Shown one piece after another: positions 54,180-62,794 of a stretch of DNA of 64,000 nt (position 1 is its first letter; each line of letters starts with the position of its first letter). Source of the DNA: Hymenobacter tibetensis. GTDB lineage: Bacteria; Bacteroidota; Bacteroidia; Cytophagales; Hymenobacteraceae. The stretch lies in NCBI RefSeq assembly GCF_022827545.1, contig NZ_CP094669.1:137001-201000 (forward strand), given 5' to 3'. The notes under the pieces are model-generated. The model had not been told where the DNA came from and did not search any database. It saw only the letters and a program-made list of their open reading frames with translations. The position numbers were made by a program, and so were the translations under genes.

Positions 54180-55055
54180 ATGATGCAAAGAAGAGCGTTT
54201 CTCAAACAAGCGGGCCTGGTGTCGGCGCTTTCATTGATTGACCCGCGCGGCCTGTTTGCGGCTCCAGCACCCATGAAAATTGGTCTGCAGCTGTACACAT
54301 TGCGAGAGTACATTGGCAAGGACGTGAAAGGCGTACTGGCTAAAATAGCTAAGGCCGGCTACCAAGAGGTGGAAACCTACGGCTATAGCAAGGAGAAAGG
54401 CTTCTGGGGCTTGAGTGCGCAAGAATTCAGTGCTGCTCTGAAAGCCAACGGCCTGACTTCTTCCAGTGGCCACTACGAGATGAACGGGTTTGTGCAAGAC
54501 GGCAACCCGGAAGCGCTGAAAACATACATCGAGGCCGCCAAAATCTGTGGCCAAACTTATGTGGTAGTGCCCCACCTGAACGACCAGCTCCGCGCCACTC
54601 CCACCGATTTCAAGGCCGTTGCCGACAAGGTGAACAAGGCTGGGGAACTCTGCAAAGCGGCGGGCCTGCGGGTGGCATACCACAATCACGACTTCGAGTT
54701 CAAAACGGTAAGTGGCACGTCGTTGTATGATGTTCTGCTCAAAGAAACCGACCCCGCACTGGTTGATTTCGAGCTGGATTTGTACTGGGTGGTGCGGGCC
54801 GGCCTCGATCCGCTGAAGCTGATGGCCGCTCATCCAAAGCGCTTCACCATGTGGCACGTCAAGGACATGGACAAGGCAAAGCCGGAGCTGAACACGGAAG
54901 TGGGTGCGGGCTCCATTGACTTCAAAAAGATATTCCAAAGCGCTTCCACTTCCGGGCTCAAGCACATCTATATGGAGCAGGAGAACTTCGCCAAGGATGC
55001 CTTCCAAAGCATCACGCAAAGCGCCGCTTACATCAAAAAGAGCCTGCTGGTATAG
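54180..55055 (+). CDS. Sugar phosphate isomerase/epimerase-like protein with Tat leader
   Basis: The 291-residue product starts MMQRRAFLKQAG, a Tat-type leader, followed by an exported TIM barrel: IGLQLYTLREYI, GYQEVETYGYS, AYHNHDFEF, VDFELDLYWVVRAG and MWHVKDMDK. The family has little catalytic detail for exported members. The two ATGs at 54180 and 54183 are equivalent starts. It lies 43 bases after the Hyi-like gene. Confidence 0.9.
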   Translation: MMQRRAFLKQAGLVSALSLIDPRGLFAAPAPMKIGLQLYTLREYIGKDVKGVLAKIAKAGYQEVETYGYSKEKGFWGLSAQEFSAALKANGLTSSSGHYEMNGFVQDGNPEALKTYIEAAKICGQTYVVVPHLNDQLRATPTDFKAVADKVNKAGELCKAAGLRVAYHNHDFEFKTVSGTSLYDVLLKETDPALVDFELDLYWVVRAGLDPLKLMAAHPKRFTMWHVKDMDKAKPELNTEVGAGSIDFKKIFQSASTSGLKHIYMEQENFAKDAFQSITQSAAYIKKSLLV

Positions 55056-55147
55056 AACAGCCGCTGCCGAATAGTGCCTACTGGCCAGGACGTGGCACTA
55101 CACTTCCATTCCCGATTCCCGCAACTCCCACCTCCATTTCCATTCCT

Positions 55148-55933
55148 ATGAAACGTTGCTTGGCTCTCTCTGCCTTACTGATTGGTAGCTTAGGTGTCGC
55201 TAGCGCCCAACAAACCGCCAAGCCCGAAGACACCGAAGTGTGGGAGCCCGTACCGAAAGTGGTAGTTCCAGGCAAAACCAGCAACGACGCCCCCGCAGAC
55301 GCTTTGGTTCTGTTCGACGGCAAAAACCTCGACCAATGGGTGATGACCGACGACCGGAACACGCCCGCCAAGTGGACGGTAGCCAACGGGATGTTCACCG
55401 TGAAAAAGGACGTAGGCAACATTGAAACCAAGCGCTCCTTTACCAACTATCAACTGCACTTAGAGTGGCAAGTGCCCGCCAACATCAGTGGTACCGCGCA
55501 GGGCCGCGGCAACAGTGGGTTGTTTCTGGCGTCGTTGGGCAAAGGAGACTTAGGGTATGAGCTGCAGATTCTGGATTCGTACAACAACAAAACCTACGTC
55601 AATGGCATGGCGGGCAGCGTGTACAAGCAGATTATTCCGCTGGCCAACCCCACGCGCAAGCCCGGCGAGTGGCAGACGTACGATGTAATTTGGACTGCGC
55701 CCACATTCAGCGCTGCCGGGGCCATGGCCACCCCAGCCCGGGTAACGGTGTTGTTCAACGGCGTGTTGGTGCAAAACAACGTAGCTCTGCTAGGACCCAC
55801 CGTGTATATCGGCAAGCCTGCCTACCAGAAACACGGTCCGGCTCCTATTAAGCTGCAAGCACACGGCGACAAGAGCGAACCGCTTAGCTTCCGCAACATC
55901 TGGATTCGGGAGCTTCCTACCGTTAGCCAGTAG
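55148..55933 (+). CDS. 3-keto-disaccharide hydrolase family protein (DUF1080)
   Basis: The 261-residue product has a signal peptide (MKRCLALSALLIGSLGVASA) and a concanavalin-like beta sandwich: LVLFDGKNLDQWV, YQLHLEWQVP, GRGNSGLFL, YELQILDSYNN and PIKLQAHGD. This family includes enzymes that cleave 3-keto-glycosides. The product would act in the periplasm on the 3-keto product of the GMC dehydrogenase. It is the last plus-strand gene before a terminator at 55945. Confidence 0.93.
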   Translation: MKRCLALSALLIGSLGVASAQQTAKPEDTEVWEPVPKVVVPGKTSNDAPADALVLFDGKNLDQWVMTDDRNTPAKWTVANGMFTVKKDVGNIETKRSFTNYQLHLEWQVPANISGTAQGRGNSGLFLASLGKGDLGYELQILDSYNNKTYVNGMAGSVYKQIIPLANPTRKPGEWQTYDVIWTAPTFSAAGAMATPARVTVLFNGVLVQNNVALLGPTVYIGKPAYQKHGPAPIKLQAHGDKSEPLSFRNIWIRELPTVSQ

Positions 55934-55944
55934 AACCCCACGCA

Positions 55945-55989
55945 AAACGGCCCATCAGGCAGCGGCAAGCCGTGTCTGATGGGCCGTTT
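55945..55989. terminator. Bidirectional terminator hairpin
   Basis: Arms 55945-55958 and 55976-55989 are exact reverse complements over 14 bases with a 17-base loop; the outer parts carry A and T runs. It separates the convergent genes ending at 55933 (+) and 56006 (-). Confidence 0.8.
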
Positions 55990-56005
55990 CAGTTCAACCA
56001 AGCGT

Positions 56006-56890
56006 CTACGCCAGGTTCTTCTTGATGTAGGCAATGCTCTTCGTTACGCTGTCGAAGGGCGAACCGGGCGTAGCGTCTTGCTCCACAAAGAAGTATTGCA
56101 AACCCGCTTTATCGGCTTGCGCGAAGATCTTCTTGAAGTCGATGCTGCCGTTGCCAACCTCCGTAAATGCCTTCTGGGGTGTTTTGTCCATGTCTTTGAC
56201 GTGCCAAAGCGGGAAGCGGCCGGGGTGCTGCTGAAACAAGGCCAATGGGTCTTGGCCAGCTTTAGCCACCCAATACAGGTCTAGCTCCATCTGCACTAGT
56301 TTCTTGTCGGTGCCGCTCAGCAGGAGGTTATAGGGTAGTTGGCCGTCTTGGGCATTGAACTCGAAGTCGTGGTTGTGGTAGCAGAGTTGCAAGCCTGCCT
56401 TCTGGCACCGCTCGCCGGCCTTGTTGAGTTGGTCGGCCACGTATTTGTAATGGTCCATGTTGCCCCGCTCAGACTCCGAGAGGTAAGCGCACACCATGTA
56501 TTTAACGCCGGCCGCTGCCGCATCGTCCACCGCCTTATCCCAGCCGTGCAGCATGGTGCCTTGTACGGGGGCGCCGTTCATCTGCTCTTCGCCCAAGCGG
56601 TAGTGGCTGCTGGGCATAATCAAGCCGTTCTGCTTGAGCAAGGCCGCAAACTCCTTGGGCGTCATGCCGTAAAATTTCTGCGAACCGGTGTAGGTAGCAC
56701 CCTCCACCGAGTTGTACCCGATTTTAGCAAGCCGGGCCAAGGTGCCCGCTGGGTCTTTCTCCATGGCCTCGCGCACAGTGTACAGTTGGAGGCCTACATA
56801 GCGCTTGTTGTAAGCCAGCAAGGAAGGCGAAACCAATAGGCCGGCGGAGAGAAGTGCCGCGGAGGTGAGGAAGGATCTACGAGTGGTCAT
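56006..56890 (-). CDS. Sugar phosphate isomerase/epimerase-like protein with Tat leader
   Basis: The 294-residue product starts MTTRRSFLTSA, a Tat-type leader, with VGLQLYTVREAM, CYHNHDFEF, MELDLYWVAKAG and LWHVKDMDK. It is a close paralogue of the protein at 54180-55055, sharing the same metal-binding segments, and lies on the opposite strand. It is likely a periplasmic keto-sugar isomerase or epimerase of the same route. Confidence 0.9.
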   Translation of the reverse strand: MTTRRSFLTSAALLSAGLLVSPSLLAYNKRYVGLQLYTVREAMEKDPAGTLARLAKIGYNSVEGATYTGSQKFYGMTPKEFAALLKQNGLIMPSSHYRLGEEQMNGAPVQGTMLHGWDKAVDDAAAAGVKYMVCAYLSESERGNMDHYKYVADQLNKAGERCQKAGLQLCYHNHDFEFNAQDGQLPYNLLLSGTDKKLVQMELDLYWVAKAGQDPLALFQQHPGRFPLWHVKDMDKTPQKAFTEVGNGSIDFKKIFAQADKAGLQYFFVEQDATPGSPFDSVTKSIAYIKKNLA

Positions 56891-57199
56891 GAGCTTGGTG
56901 GGTTATAAAAAGGATGTTGGCCGTGGGAGCCAGGTGGAAGTGCACAGCAAGATAGGATTCTCTGCCATATAGCAGCCCAACCAACTGATTTGCCGTTGCC
57001 TAAGGCGAGAAACATGCCAAGCTTTCAGGGTGGAGAGAAATAGCGCCTGGCCTTTGCTGTCGCCCTTTGCGCTGCCACCAGCCACCGTTGCTAAATGCCG
57101 CCAATAGTTGTCTGTAAATAGTTGGTTATTGCCAATGCCTTAGCGTGGTAAGCCGCTGCATTTTTTCGTTCTCGAATCTCTTTCACCCTCTTCCCAACT
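56891..57199. other. Divergent intergenic region
   Basis: This separates two leader-bearing TIM-barrel genes and should hold both promoters. No strict TAnnTTTG box and no coding frame are seen. Confidence 0.35.
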
Positions 57200-58141
57200 A
57201 TGCCCACTTCCCGCCGTCGTTTCCTGCAAGACGCCACCACCTTGGCGGCTGCCCTAACCGTAGCTCCTGGCCTACTGGCCGCTGAGCGCGCAAAAGCGCC
57301 TTTCTTCGAGATATCCTTGGCAGAATGGTCGTTGCACAAGTCATTGTTTGCCAACAAAATCAGTAACCTCGACTTTCCAGTCATTGCCAAAAAGCAGTTT
57401 GGTATTAGTGTGGTCGAGTACGTCAACCAGTTTTTCAAGGACAAAGCAAAAGACCAGCAGTATCTGAGTGAGCTGCGCCAACGCTGCCTCGACAACGGTG
57501 TGAAGAACCACTTGATTATGATAGATGGGGAAGGCGATTTAGGGTCAACCAACCAACAGGAGCGAACAACGGCCGTGGAAAACCACTACAAATGGGTGGA
57601 TGCCGCCAAGTACCTCGGCTGCCAGACCGTGCGGGTGAATGCCTTCGGCAAAGGATCGGCCACCGACGTGCAGCAAGCCGCCACCGACGGGCTAGGCAAA
57701 CTGAGCGAATATGCTCAACAAGCCGGCTTGAACGTGATAGTGGAAAACCACGGTAGCTACAGCTCCAACGGGCAGTGGCTTCTAAAAACGATTCAGCAAG
57801 TCAACAAGCCCAACGTGGGTATCCTGCCCGACTTCGGCAACTTCTGCATCCGGCGCGACACCGGCGAGCTGTACCGGGGCAACTGCATTGAAGAGTACGA
57901 CAAGTACCAGGCAGTGAAAGAGTGGATGCCCGTCTCGAAAGGTATCAGTGCCAAGACCTTCGACTTCGACGCCAAAGGCAATTGCGTGGAAACCGACTAC
58001 TACAAGATGTTCAAGATCATCAAAGATTCGGGCTTCAAAGGCTACGTGGGCATAGAATACGAAGGCGAGAAAACACCCGAAGCCGAAGGCATCACCAAGA
58101 CCAAGCAGCTGCTAGAAAAAATAGCAAAGAGCCTCGGCTAA
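57200..58141 (+). CDS. Sugar phosphate isomerase/epimerase-like protein with Tat leader
   Basis: The 313-residue product starts MPTSRRRFLQDA, a Tat-type leader, followed by a TIM barrel with EISLAEWSLHKSLF, VIVENHGSYSSN, GILPDFGNFCI and GYVGIEYEGEKTPEAEG. It is less like the other exported members than they are like each other, so its substrate may differ. It ends the 3-keto-sugar region and is followed by a terminator. Confidence 0.9.
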   Translation: MPTSRRRFLQDATTLAAALTVAPGLLAAERAKAPFFEISLAEWSLHKSLFANKISNLDFPVIAKKQFGISVVEYVNQFFKDKAKDQQYLSELRQRCLDNGVKNHLIMIDGEGDLGSTNQQERTTAVENHYKWVDAAKYLGCQTVRVNAFGKGSATDVQQAATDGLGKLSEYAQQAGLNVIVENHGSYSSNGQWLLKTIQQVNKPNVGILPDFGNFCIRRDTGELYRGNCIEEYDKYQAVKEWMPVSKGISAKTFDFDAKGNCVETDYYKMFKIIKDSGFKGYVGIEYEGEKTPEAEGITKTKQLLEKIAKSLG

Positions 58142-58250
58142 GCTGGTTGTGGTAGCAGGCTTCTCAGCTTAATGCAAGTGCGTGAAACTCGCGCTGCTTC
58201 ACCTACGGGCTTGCGCTTTCTCGCTAGTCACGACCAACTAGTATAAAATC

Positions 58251-58285
58251 AAAACGACCGGAGTTCCTCGCTCCGGTCGTTTTGC
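58251..58285. terminator. Bidirectional terminator hairpin
   Basis: Arms 58251-58264 and 58272-58285 are exact reverse complements over 14 bases with a 7-base loop; the A4 and T4 runs sit in the outer stem. It lies between the convergent genes ending at 58141 (+) and 58316 (-). Confidence 0.85.
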
Positions 58286-58315
58286 AGTATAGCCTCAGAT
58301 AAGTATAGATAGCGC

Positions 58316-59998
58316 TTAATTCATAGAAAGCTTTTGCATCGGATTAGCAGAGCCGTTGCTTACGGCCTGTAGAGCCTGCTTCACTTCAATGTCCTGCTCG
58401 TGTAATACTGCGTAGTAAGTCGGCTTGCCGTAGGCGCTGCGTGCAATGTGCGCCTTGAGCTGGTTGCGCAACAAGTTGGCGCAACGGCGCAAATGAGTGG
58501 GGTTGGCTGGCATTCCGTCACGGGCCGCCAGTTCAGCTAAACCCTGCAGCTGTGCGTCGCTGATGCGGAAAGTGGTCAGAAACTGCTCGGGCTTTAGCGC
58601 TTCCAGTTCCACCTTGTGCTCTTGAAAGTAGTTCAGGGCGTATTCTCGCACCAGATTGTGGCTCTGCAGGCGCGTATAGTATGCCGAGAAAGCGGAAGTA
58701 TCACGAGGTACAAACAAGTCGGGCATAATACCGCCGCCGCCGTACACTGTGCGCCCGTGGTCGGTGTGGAAGCGCAACGAATCAGCAAAATGAATACTGT
58801 CAGCGTGGAATAGTTCTCCGTGGCGCAGGCGGTTCTGAAGGTCCTGCTCGTAAGCAGCCAAGCCCTTCCGGTATGACTTCTGGATACTGCGGCCGGAAGG
58901 AGTGTAGTAACGCGCAATAGTCAGGCGCAACTCAGAGCCATCGTTCAAAGCTATAGGCTGCTGCACCAAGCCTTTGCCGTATGTGCGGCGACCAACTACC
59001 AAGGCGCGATCATGGTCTTGCAATGCGCCAGCTACCACCTCGGCGGCGGAGGCACTGCCTTCATCCACGAGCACCACCAACGGGCCTTGCTCGAACTCAC
59101 CAGCTACCCGCGAAAAGGTTTGTGTATCGTACTGGTCGCCTTTGCCGTCCGTGTACACAATCTTGCGGGTGCCACCAATAAACTCGTCGGTTAGCTTGGT
59201 GGCGCGGTCGAGGTAACCGCCAGGGTTGCCGCGCAAATCCAGCACCAAGCTGGTCATTCCCTGCCGGCGAAGGTCGCCGAGGGCTTGCTTGAACTCATCG
59301 AAAGTGCCATTAGCAAAGCGACTCACTTTGATGTAGCCCGTCTGCTTGTCAAGCAGATATGCTACATCAATTGAGTTGTTGGGAATGCGGTTGCGCAGCA
59401 CAGCTACATTCAACGGCTTAGCCTGATGGCGGCGTAGCAGTTGCAGAACAACCTTCGAGCCGCGTGGTCCACGCAGCTTGCCAAACATCACCTCCGTGGT
59501 GATGTGCATTCCCGATACCCGCTCACCGTTCACGGCCAGAATACGGTCGCCGGGCTGCAAACCTGACAGCTCGGCCGGGCCACCGCTCAGCGGGGCCACT
59601 ACCGTTACGGTATCGTGAAAGATGTTGAACTCCACACCGACTCCATCAAAATCGCTCTGCAGAAAAGAAGATGCTTGCTGCTGTTGCTTGGCGGGAATGA
59701 AGACGGAGTGCGGGTCGAGTTGTTCCAACATCCGGCCAATCGCATAGTCCGATAATGCTTCTGCATCCACTGAATCCACATAGTCGCGGTCTACATAGCT
59801 CAAAATTTCCTTGAACTTGAGGTAGCCGCGGGCTGTGCCGTCAGGGTTTTGGTTGGAGGGTCGGAAAGGGTTAGCCCCCACCAACACCCCACAAGCCAAG
59901 GTCAGAGCTAGCAACAGCGGCTGCCGTACCTGCCGCCACGAGTTGCGAGGCAGGTTGTTTGGGGCAGACTTCACCTGGGGCGTAGACTCTGTTGCCAT
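58316..59998 (-). CDS. S41 carboxy-terminal processing peptidase
   Basis: The 560-residue serine protease has an N-terminal membrane helix (residues 27-42), a PDZ domain (SGLQPGDRILAVNGERVSG), and an S41 core. The catalytic Ser317 lies in EGSASAAE and Lys342 in RRTYGKGLVQ, 25 residues apart as in Prc/CtpA. GNPGGYLD is also present. It trims C-termini of envelope proteins in the periplasm. It is followed by about 190 residues of unassigned C-terminal sequence. Confidence 0.95.
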   Translation of the reverse strand: MATESTPQVKSAPNNLPRNSWRQVRQPLLLALTLACGVLVGANPFRPSNQNPDGTARGYLKFKEILSYVDRDYVDSVDAEALSDYAIGRMLEQLDPHSVFIPAKQQQQASSFLQSDFDGVGVEFNIFHDTVTVVAPLSGGPAELSGLQPGDRILAVNGERVSGMHITTEVMFGKLRGPRGSKVVLQLLRRHQAKPLNVAVLRNRIPNNSIDVAYLLDKQTGYIKVSRFANGTFDEFKQALGDLRRQGMTSLVLDLRGNPGGYLDRATKLTDEFIGGTRKIVYTDGKGDQYDTQTFSRVAGEFEQGPLVVLVDEGSASAAEVVAGALQDHDRALVVGRRTYGKGLVQQPIALNDGSELRLTIARYYTPSGRSIQKSYRKGLAAYEQDLQNRLRHGELFHADSIHFADSLRFHTDHGRTVYGGGGIMPDLFVPRDTSAFSAYYTRLQSHNLVREYALNYFQEHKVELEALKPEQFLTTFRISDAQLQGLAELAARDGMPANPTHLRRCANLLRNQLKAHIARSAYGKPTYYAVLHEQDIEVKQALQAVSNGSANPMQKLSMN

Positions 59999-60060
59999 AT
60001 GACACTGGAGAGAGGGAGAAGATCAGACTGTGAATGATGCTGTAAGAACTGCTGAGCATT

Positions 60061-60068
60061 CAAAAATA
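60061..60068 (-). promoter_or_regulatory. Probable -7 element of the S41 peptidase gene
   Basis: The minus strand reads TATTTTTG, an exact TAnnTTTG match, 63 bases upstream of the start at 59998, in AT-rich sequence. Confidence 0.45.
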
Positions 60069-60341
60069 TTAAAACTTTTCTAAGAAATTGAGGCTGTTTC
60101 TAGGTGTATATGAATTTTCAAATAACAATGCAATTTGTTCTTTATTTTCATCAAGATATTCGTCGAAAATGCTGTTTGCTCACATCGCCAACACACGATA
60201 AGGGCTGCAATGGCGTAGCTTTATTTTATGATTTTATGGATATGTTCCGTTAGTGGCTTCCTCACGTGGTAGTAGGGAATGCAGATAGTTATAGCAGTGG
60301 CAGTAAAATGATGATATTCGGTCGGTTCTAATGGTCCGTTG

Positions 60342-60349
60342 TATCTTTG
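60342..60349 (+). promoter_or_regulatory. Probable -7 element of the ruvX-def operon
   Basis: TATCTTTG is an exact TAnnTTTG match 54 bases upstream of ruvX. The -33 region has no clear TTTG. Confidence 0.5.
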
Positions 60350-60402
60350 AGGCAGCAGCCACACTGGCTCCGCTGTAGCCTCACTCTGAATATCTTTCCG
60401 CA

Positions 60403-60813
60403 ATGGGCCGTATTCTCGCCATTGATTATGGCAACAAACGTGTCGGACTTGCCGTGACGGATCCGCTCCAGCTTATTGCCACGCCCCTCGACACGGTCCA
60501 TAGCAAAGACCTACTCGTGTATCTGAAAGCGTATCATCAGCGTGAGCCACTAGCCGCGTTGGTGGTGGGTATGCCCAAGACGCTGCTTAACGAAGCCACA
60601 GACAGCACTAGTGCGGTGGTAGGCCTATTGCGGAGTCTGCGCCGGGAGTTTCCGGAAGTGCCTGTGCACGAGATAGACGAGCGGTTCACCTCGCGTATGG
60701 CCCACGCTGCTATGCTGGCGGGTGGCCTAACCAAAAAAGACCGCCGCGACAAAGCAACCGTAGACCGGGTGAGTGCTACCCTCATTCTGCAATCTTTTCT
60801 TGAATCCCGATGA
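60403..60813 (+). CDS. ruvX: RuvX/YqgF-family nuclease
   Basis: The 136-residue product is an RNase H-fold protein of the YqgF/RuvX family, which acts in 16S rRNA 5'-end maturation and was proposed as a Holliday junction resolvase. It has ILAIDYGNKRVGLAVTD with the first acidic residue, VVGMPKTL, and DERFTSRMAHAAM and RRDKATVDRVSATLIL near the end. Its stop codon overlaps the def start in an ATGA arrangement, so the two are coupled. Confidence 0.95.
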   Translation: MGRILAIDYGNKRVGLAVTDPLQLIATPLDTVHSKDLLVYLKAYHQREPLAALVVGMPKTLLNEATDSTSAVVGLLRSLRREFPEVPVHEIDERFTSRMAHAAMLAGGLTKKDRRDKATVDRVSATLILQSFLESR

Positions 60814-61409
60814 TTTACCCCATTGTTGCCTTTGGCGACCCCGTATTAAAAACCCGCGCCAAAGACATTCCGCAAGATTTTCCGGCCAGTGAGCTCAAGC
60901 AAATCGTGCAGGACATGTTCGAAACTATGTACCACGCCCACGGCGTAGGGCTAGCTGCCCCACAAGTAGGCAAGAGCATCCGTTTGTTTGTCATTGATTC
61001 GGAGCCAATGATTGACACCGAGGATGAGGAAACTGGCGAGGTGCTGCCCGATGCGGAGAAACCAGTGAAACGCGCCTTCATCAACCCCCAAATGGTAAGC
61101 GAAACCGGCGAGGAATGGGGCTTCGAAGAGGGCTGCCTGAGTATTCCTGGGGTGCGCGAAATGGTGTATCGCCACGAAAGCATCGTGCTTCGCTACGAAG
61201 ACGAAAACCGCCAACTTCACGAAGAAGCCTTTAGCGGCATGACGGCCCGTGTTATTCAGCACGAATACGACCACCTCGAAGGCGTACTGTTTACGGACCT
61301 GATTTCCGGTTTCAAAAAGCAGCTCATCAAAGGCAAGCTCACGCGCATCAGCAAAGGAGACGTAAACGCCGACTATCGCATGCGCTTCACAGGCCAAGGC
61401 CGACGCTAA
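60810..61409 (+). CDS. def: Peptide deformylase
   Basis: The enzyme removes the formyl group from new proteins. The 199-residue product has the three family motifs: GVGLAAPQVG, EEGCLSIPG with metal ligand Cys109, and QHEYDHLEG with His151 and His155 plus the catalytic Glu. The segment of about 20 residues before EKPVKRAF, rich in Glu and Asp, is a known insertion in this lineage. The start overlaps the ruvX stop by four bases. Confidence 0.96.
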   Translation: MIYPIVAFGDPVLKTRAKDIPQDFPASELKQIVQDMFETMYHAHGVGLAAPQVGKSIRLFVIDSEPMIDTEDEETGEVLPDAEKPVKRAFINPQMVSETGEEWGFEEGCLSIPGVREMVYRHESIVLRYEDENRQLHEEAFSGMTARVIQHEYDHLEGVLFTDLISGFKKQLIKGKLTRISKGDVNADYRMRFTGQGRR

Positions 61410-61558
61410 GAGCCTGTTTAACTGCCACCGCAACACAGGCATAGATGCGGCAAAGGCAGAGAAAGCAAATGATTCAGCTCTAATGCTGCCGTTGATCTTT
61501 ATGCGTGTTTTGTATAGGATTGAGGAATAAGGGTTATGCTATAAGATAGGATTGGCTA

Positions 61559-62530
61559 ATGAAAAAACTTCCGTTTCTGTTGCTTTTGGCATTGCTTCTA
61601 CTGCCTCAGCAGCCGCAGGCGTGGGGTTTTTTCGGACACCGACTCATCAACCGGCTGGCGGTGTTTACGCTGCCACCGGAGATGATAGGGTTCTACAAAA
61701 CTAATATCGAATACCTCACCGAAAACGCCACCCGGCCGGATTCCCGTCGCGCTGTGGTTCCCGGTGAAGCCGCCCGCCACTTCTTGGATGTTGATGTGTA
61801 TGGAGACTCGGCTCTATCTAAGCTGCCCCGCTCGTATGCCGATGCGGTAGCCAAATACGGTGAGGATTCCTTGATGCGGCATGGCATTGTGCCGTGGCAA
61901 GTGGTACGGATGAAAAGTCAACTTACTGAAGCCTTCCGCCAGCGCGATGCCGACAGAATTCTAAGTTTGTCGGCTGATTTGGGCCACTACGTAGCTGATG
62001 CTTGCGTTCCGTTGCACACCACCCACAACTACAACGGCCAGCTGACCGGCCAGCGCGGTATCCATGGCTTGTGGGAGTCTCGGCTGCCGGAAATCTTGGC
62101 CGCCAACTACGACTTCTTCACGGGTCCTGCGCCTTACCTGGAGTCGCCGTCCAAGACCATCTGGGCTGCTGTGGCGCGCTCCAACGCCGCCGTCGATTCG
62201 GTGTTGCGGTTTGAAAAGGAAGTGACCAACAAGTTTGCCGACGATAAGAAGTACGGCTTCGAGGAACGCAACAACCAGACGGTACGGGTATACTCGCGAG
62301 AGTTCAGCCGGGAGTATCATCAGCGGCTGGCCGGCCAAGTGGAGCGGCAGATGCGGCTGGCCCAACGACTAATTGGGGCCTTCTGGTACACCTGCTGGGT
62401 GGATGCCGGGCAGCCCGACCTAGACAAACTACCCAAGCAACCTTCGCAGAAAGAGCAGCTTCGCTTAGCTCAGGAGGCCAAAGAGTTGCAGCAGGCGCCT
62501 ACCGTTGTAGTGCCGGGCCATGAGGAGTAA
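61559..62530 (+). CDS. Zinc-dependent phospholipase C / S1-P1 nuclease-like protein
   Basis: The 323-residue product has a signal peptide ending near QPQAWG. The following residues WGFFGHRLINRLA resemble the N-terminal zinc site of the family. It has ARHFLDVDVYG, LGHYVADACVPLHTTHNYNGQ, GIHGLWESRLPE and further His/Asp positions for a tri-zinc centre. The family includes phospholipases C and S1/P1 nucleases; which one cannot be said. It should be periplasmic or secreted. Confidence 0.88.
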   Translation: MKKLPFLLLLALLLLPQQPQAWGFFGHRLINRLAVFTLPPEMIGFYKTNIEYLTENATRPDSRRAVVPGEAARHFLDVDVYGDSALSKLPRSYADAVAKYGEDSLMRHGIVPWQVVRMKSQLTEAFRQRDADRILSLSADLGHYVADACVPLHTTHNYNGQLTGQRGIHGLWESRLPEILAANYDFFTGPAPYLESPSKTIWAAVARSNAAVDSVLRFEKEVTNKFADDKKYGFEERNNQTVRVYSREFSREYHQRLAGQVERQMRLAQRLIGAFWYTCWVDAGQPDLDKLPKQPSQKEQLRLAQEAKELQQAPTVVVPGHEE

Positions 62531-62629
62531 CGCGCAACACCAGAATTAAACTAGCTTCTTTTGGTACTGCCAAGAGAGTAAAGATTTATAGTGGAACTTT
62601 GTGGCTTGTCTGATTGCTGAACAGATTCT

Positions 62630-62794
62630 ATGCCTAGCTCCGCTTTTCTAGCTCAACCTCTCCAACCCGGCGACTATTACCTCACACCGGAAGGCTATAT
62701 GGTTTTCACAGAGCAATATCACCGTCGCCGGGGCAGCTGCTGCGGTAACGGGTGTCGGCATTGCCCTTGGCGCAAAAACAAAGCAGACAAGTAG
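62630..62794 (+). CDS. DUF5522-like small cysteine-rich protein
   Basis: The 54-residue product starts MPSSAFLAQPL and ends in a cysteine-rich motif CCGNGCRHCPWRK, typical of the DUF5522 family found in Bacteroidota. The four cysteines could bind zinc or an iron-sulfur centre. It also has YYLTPEGYMVFTEQYH, seen in the family. The function is unknown. The coding frame is short but continuous, with an ATG at 62630 and a TAG at 62792-62794. Confidence 0.85.
   Translation: MPSSAFLAQPLQPGDYYLTPEGYMVFTEQYHRRRGSCCGNGCRHCPWRKNKADK

Larger units (their letters stand above)
59999..60402. other. Divergent AT-rich promoter region between the S41 and ruvX genes
   Basis: It holds both -7 elements listed separately and no coding frame. 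A small divergent control region is likely. Confidence 0.5.

Noticed and set aside
54231..55019. A 262-codon minus-strand open frame
   Set aside because: It is antisense to a leader-bearing TIM-barrel gene with clear metal-site motifs.
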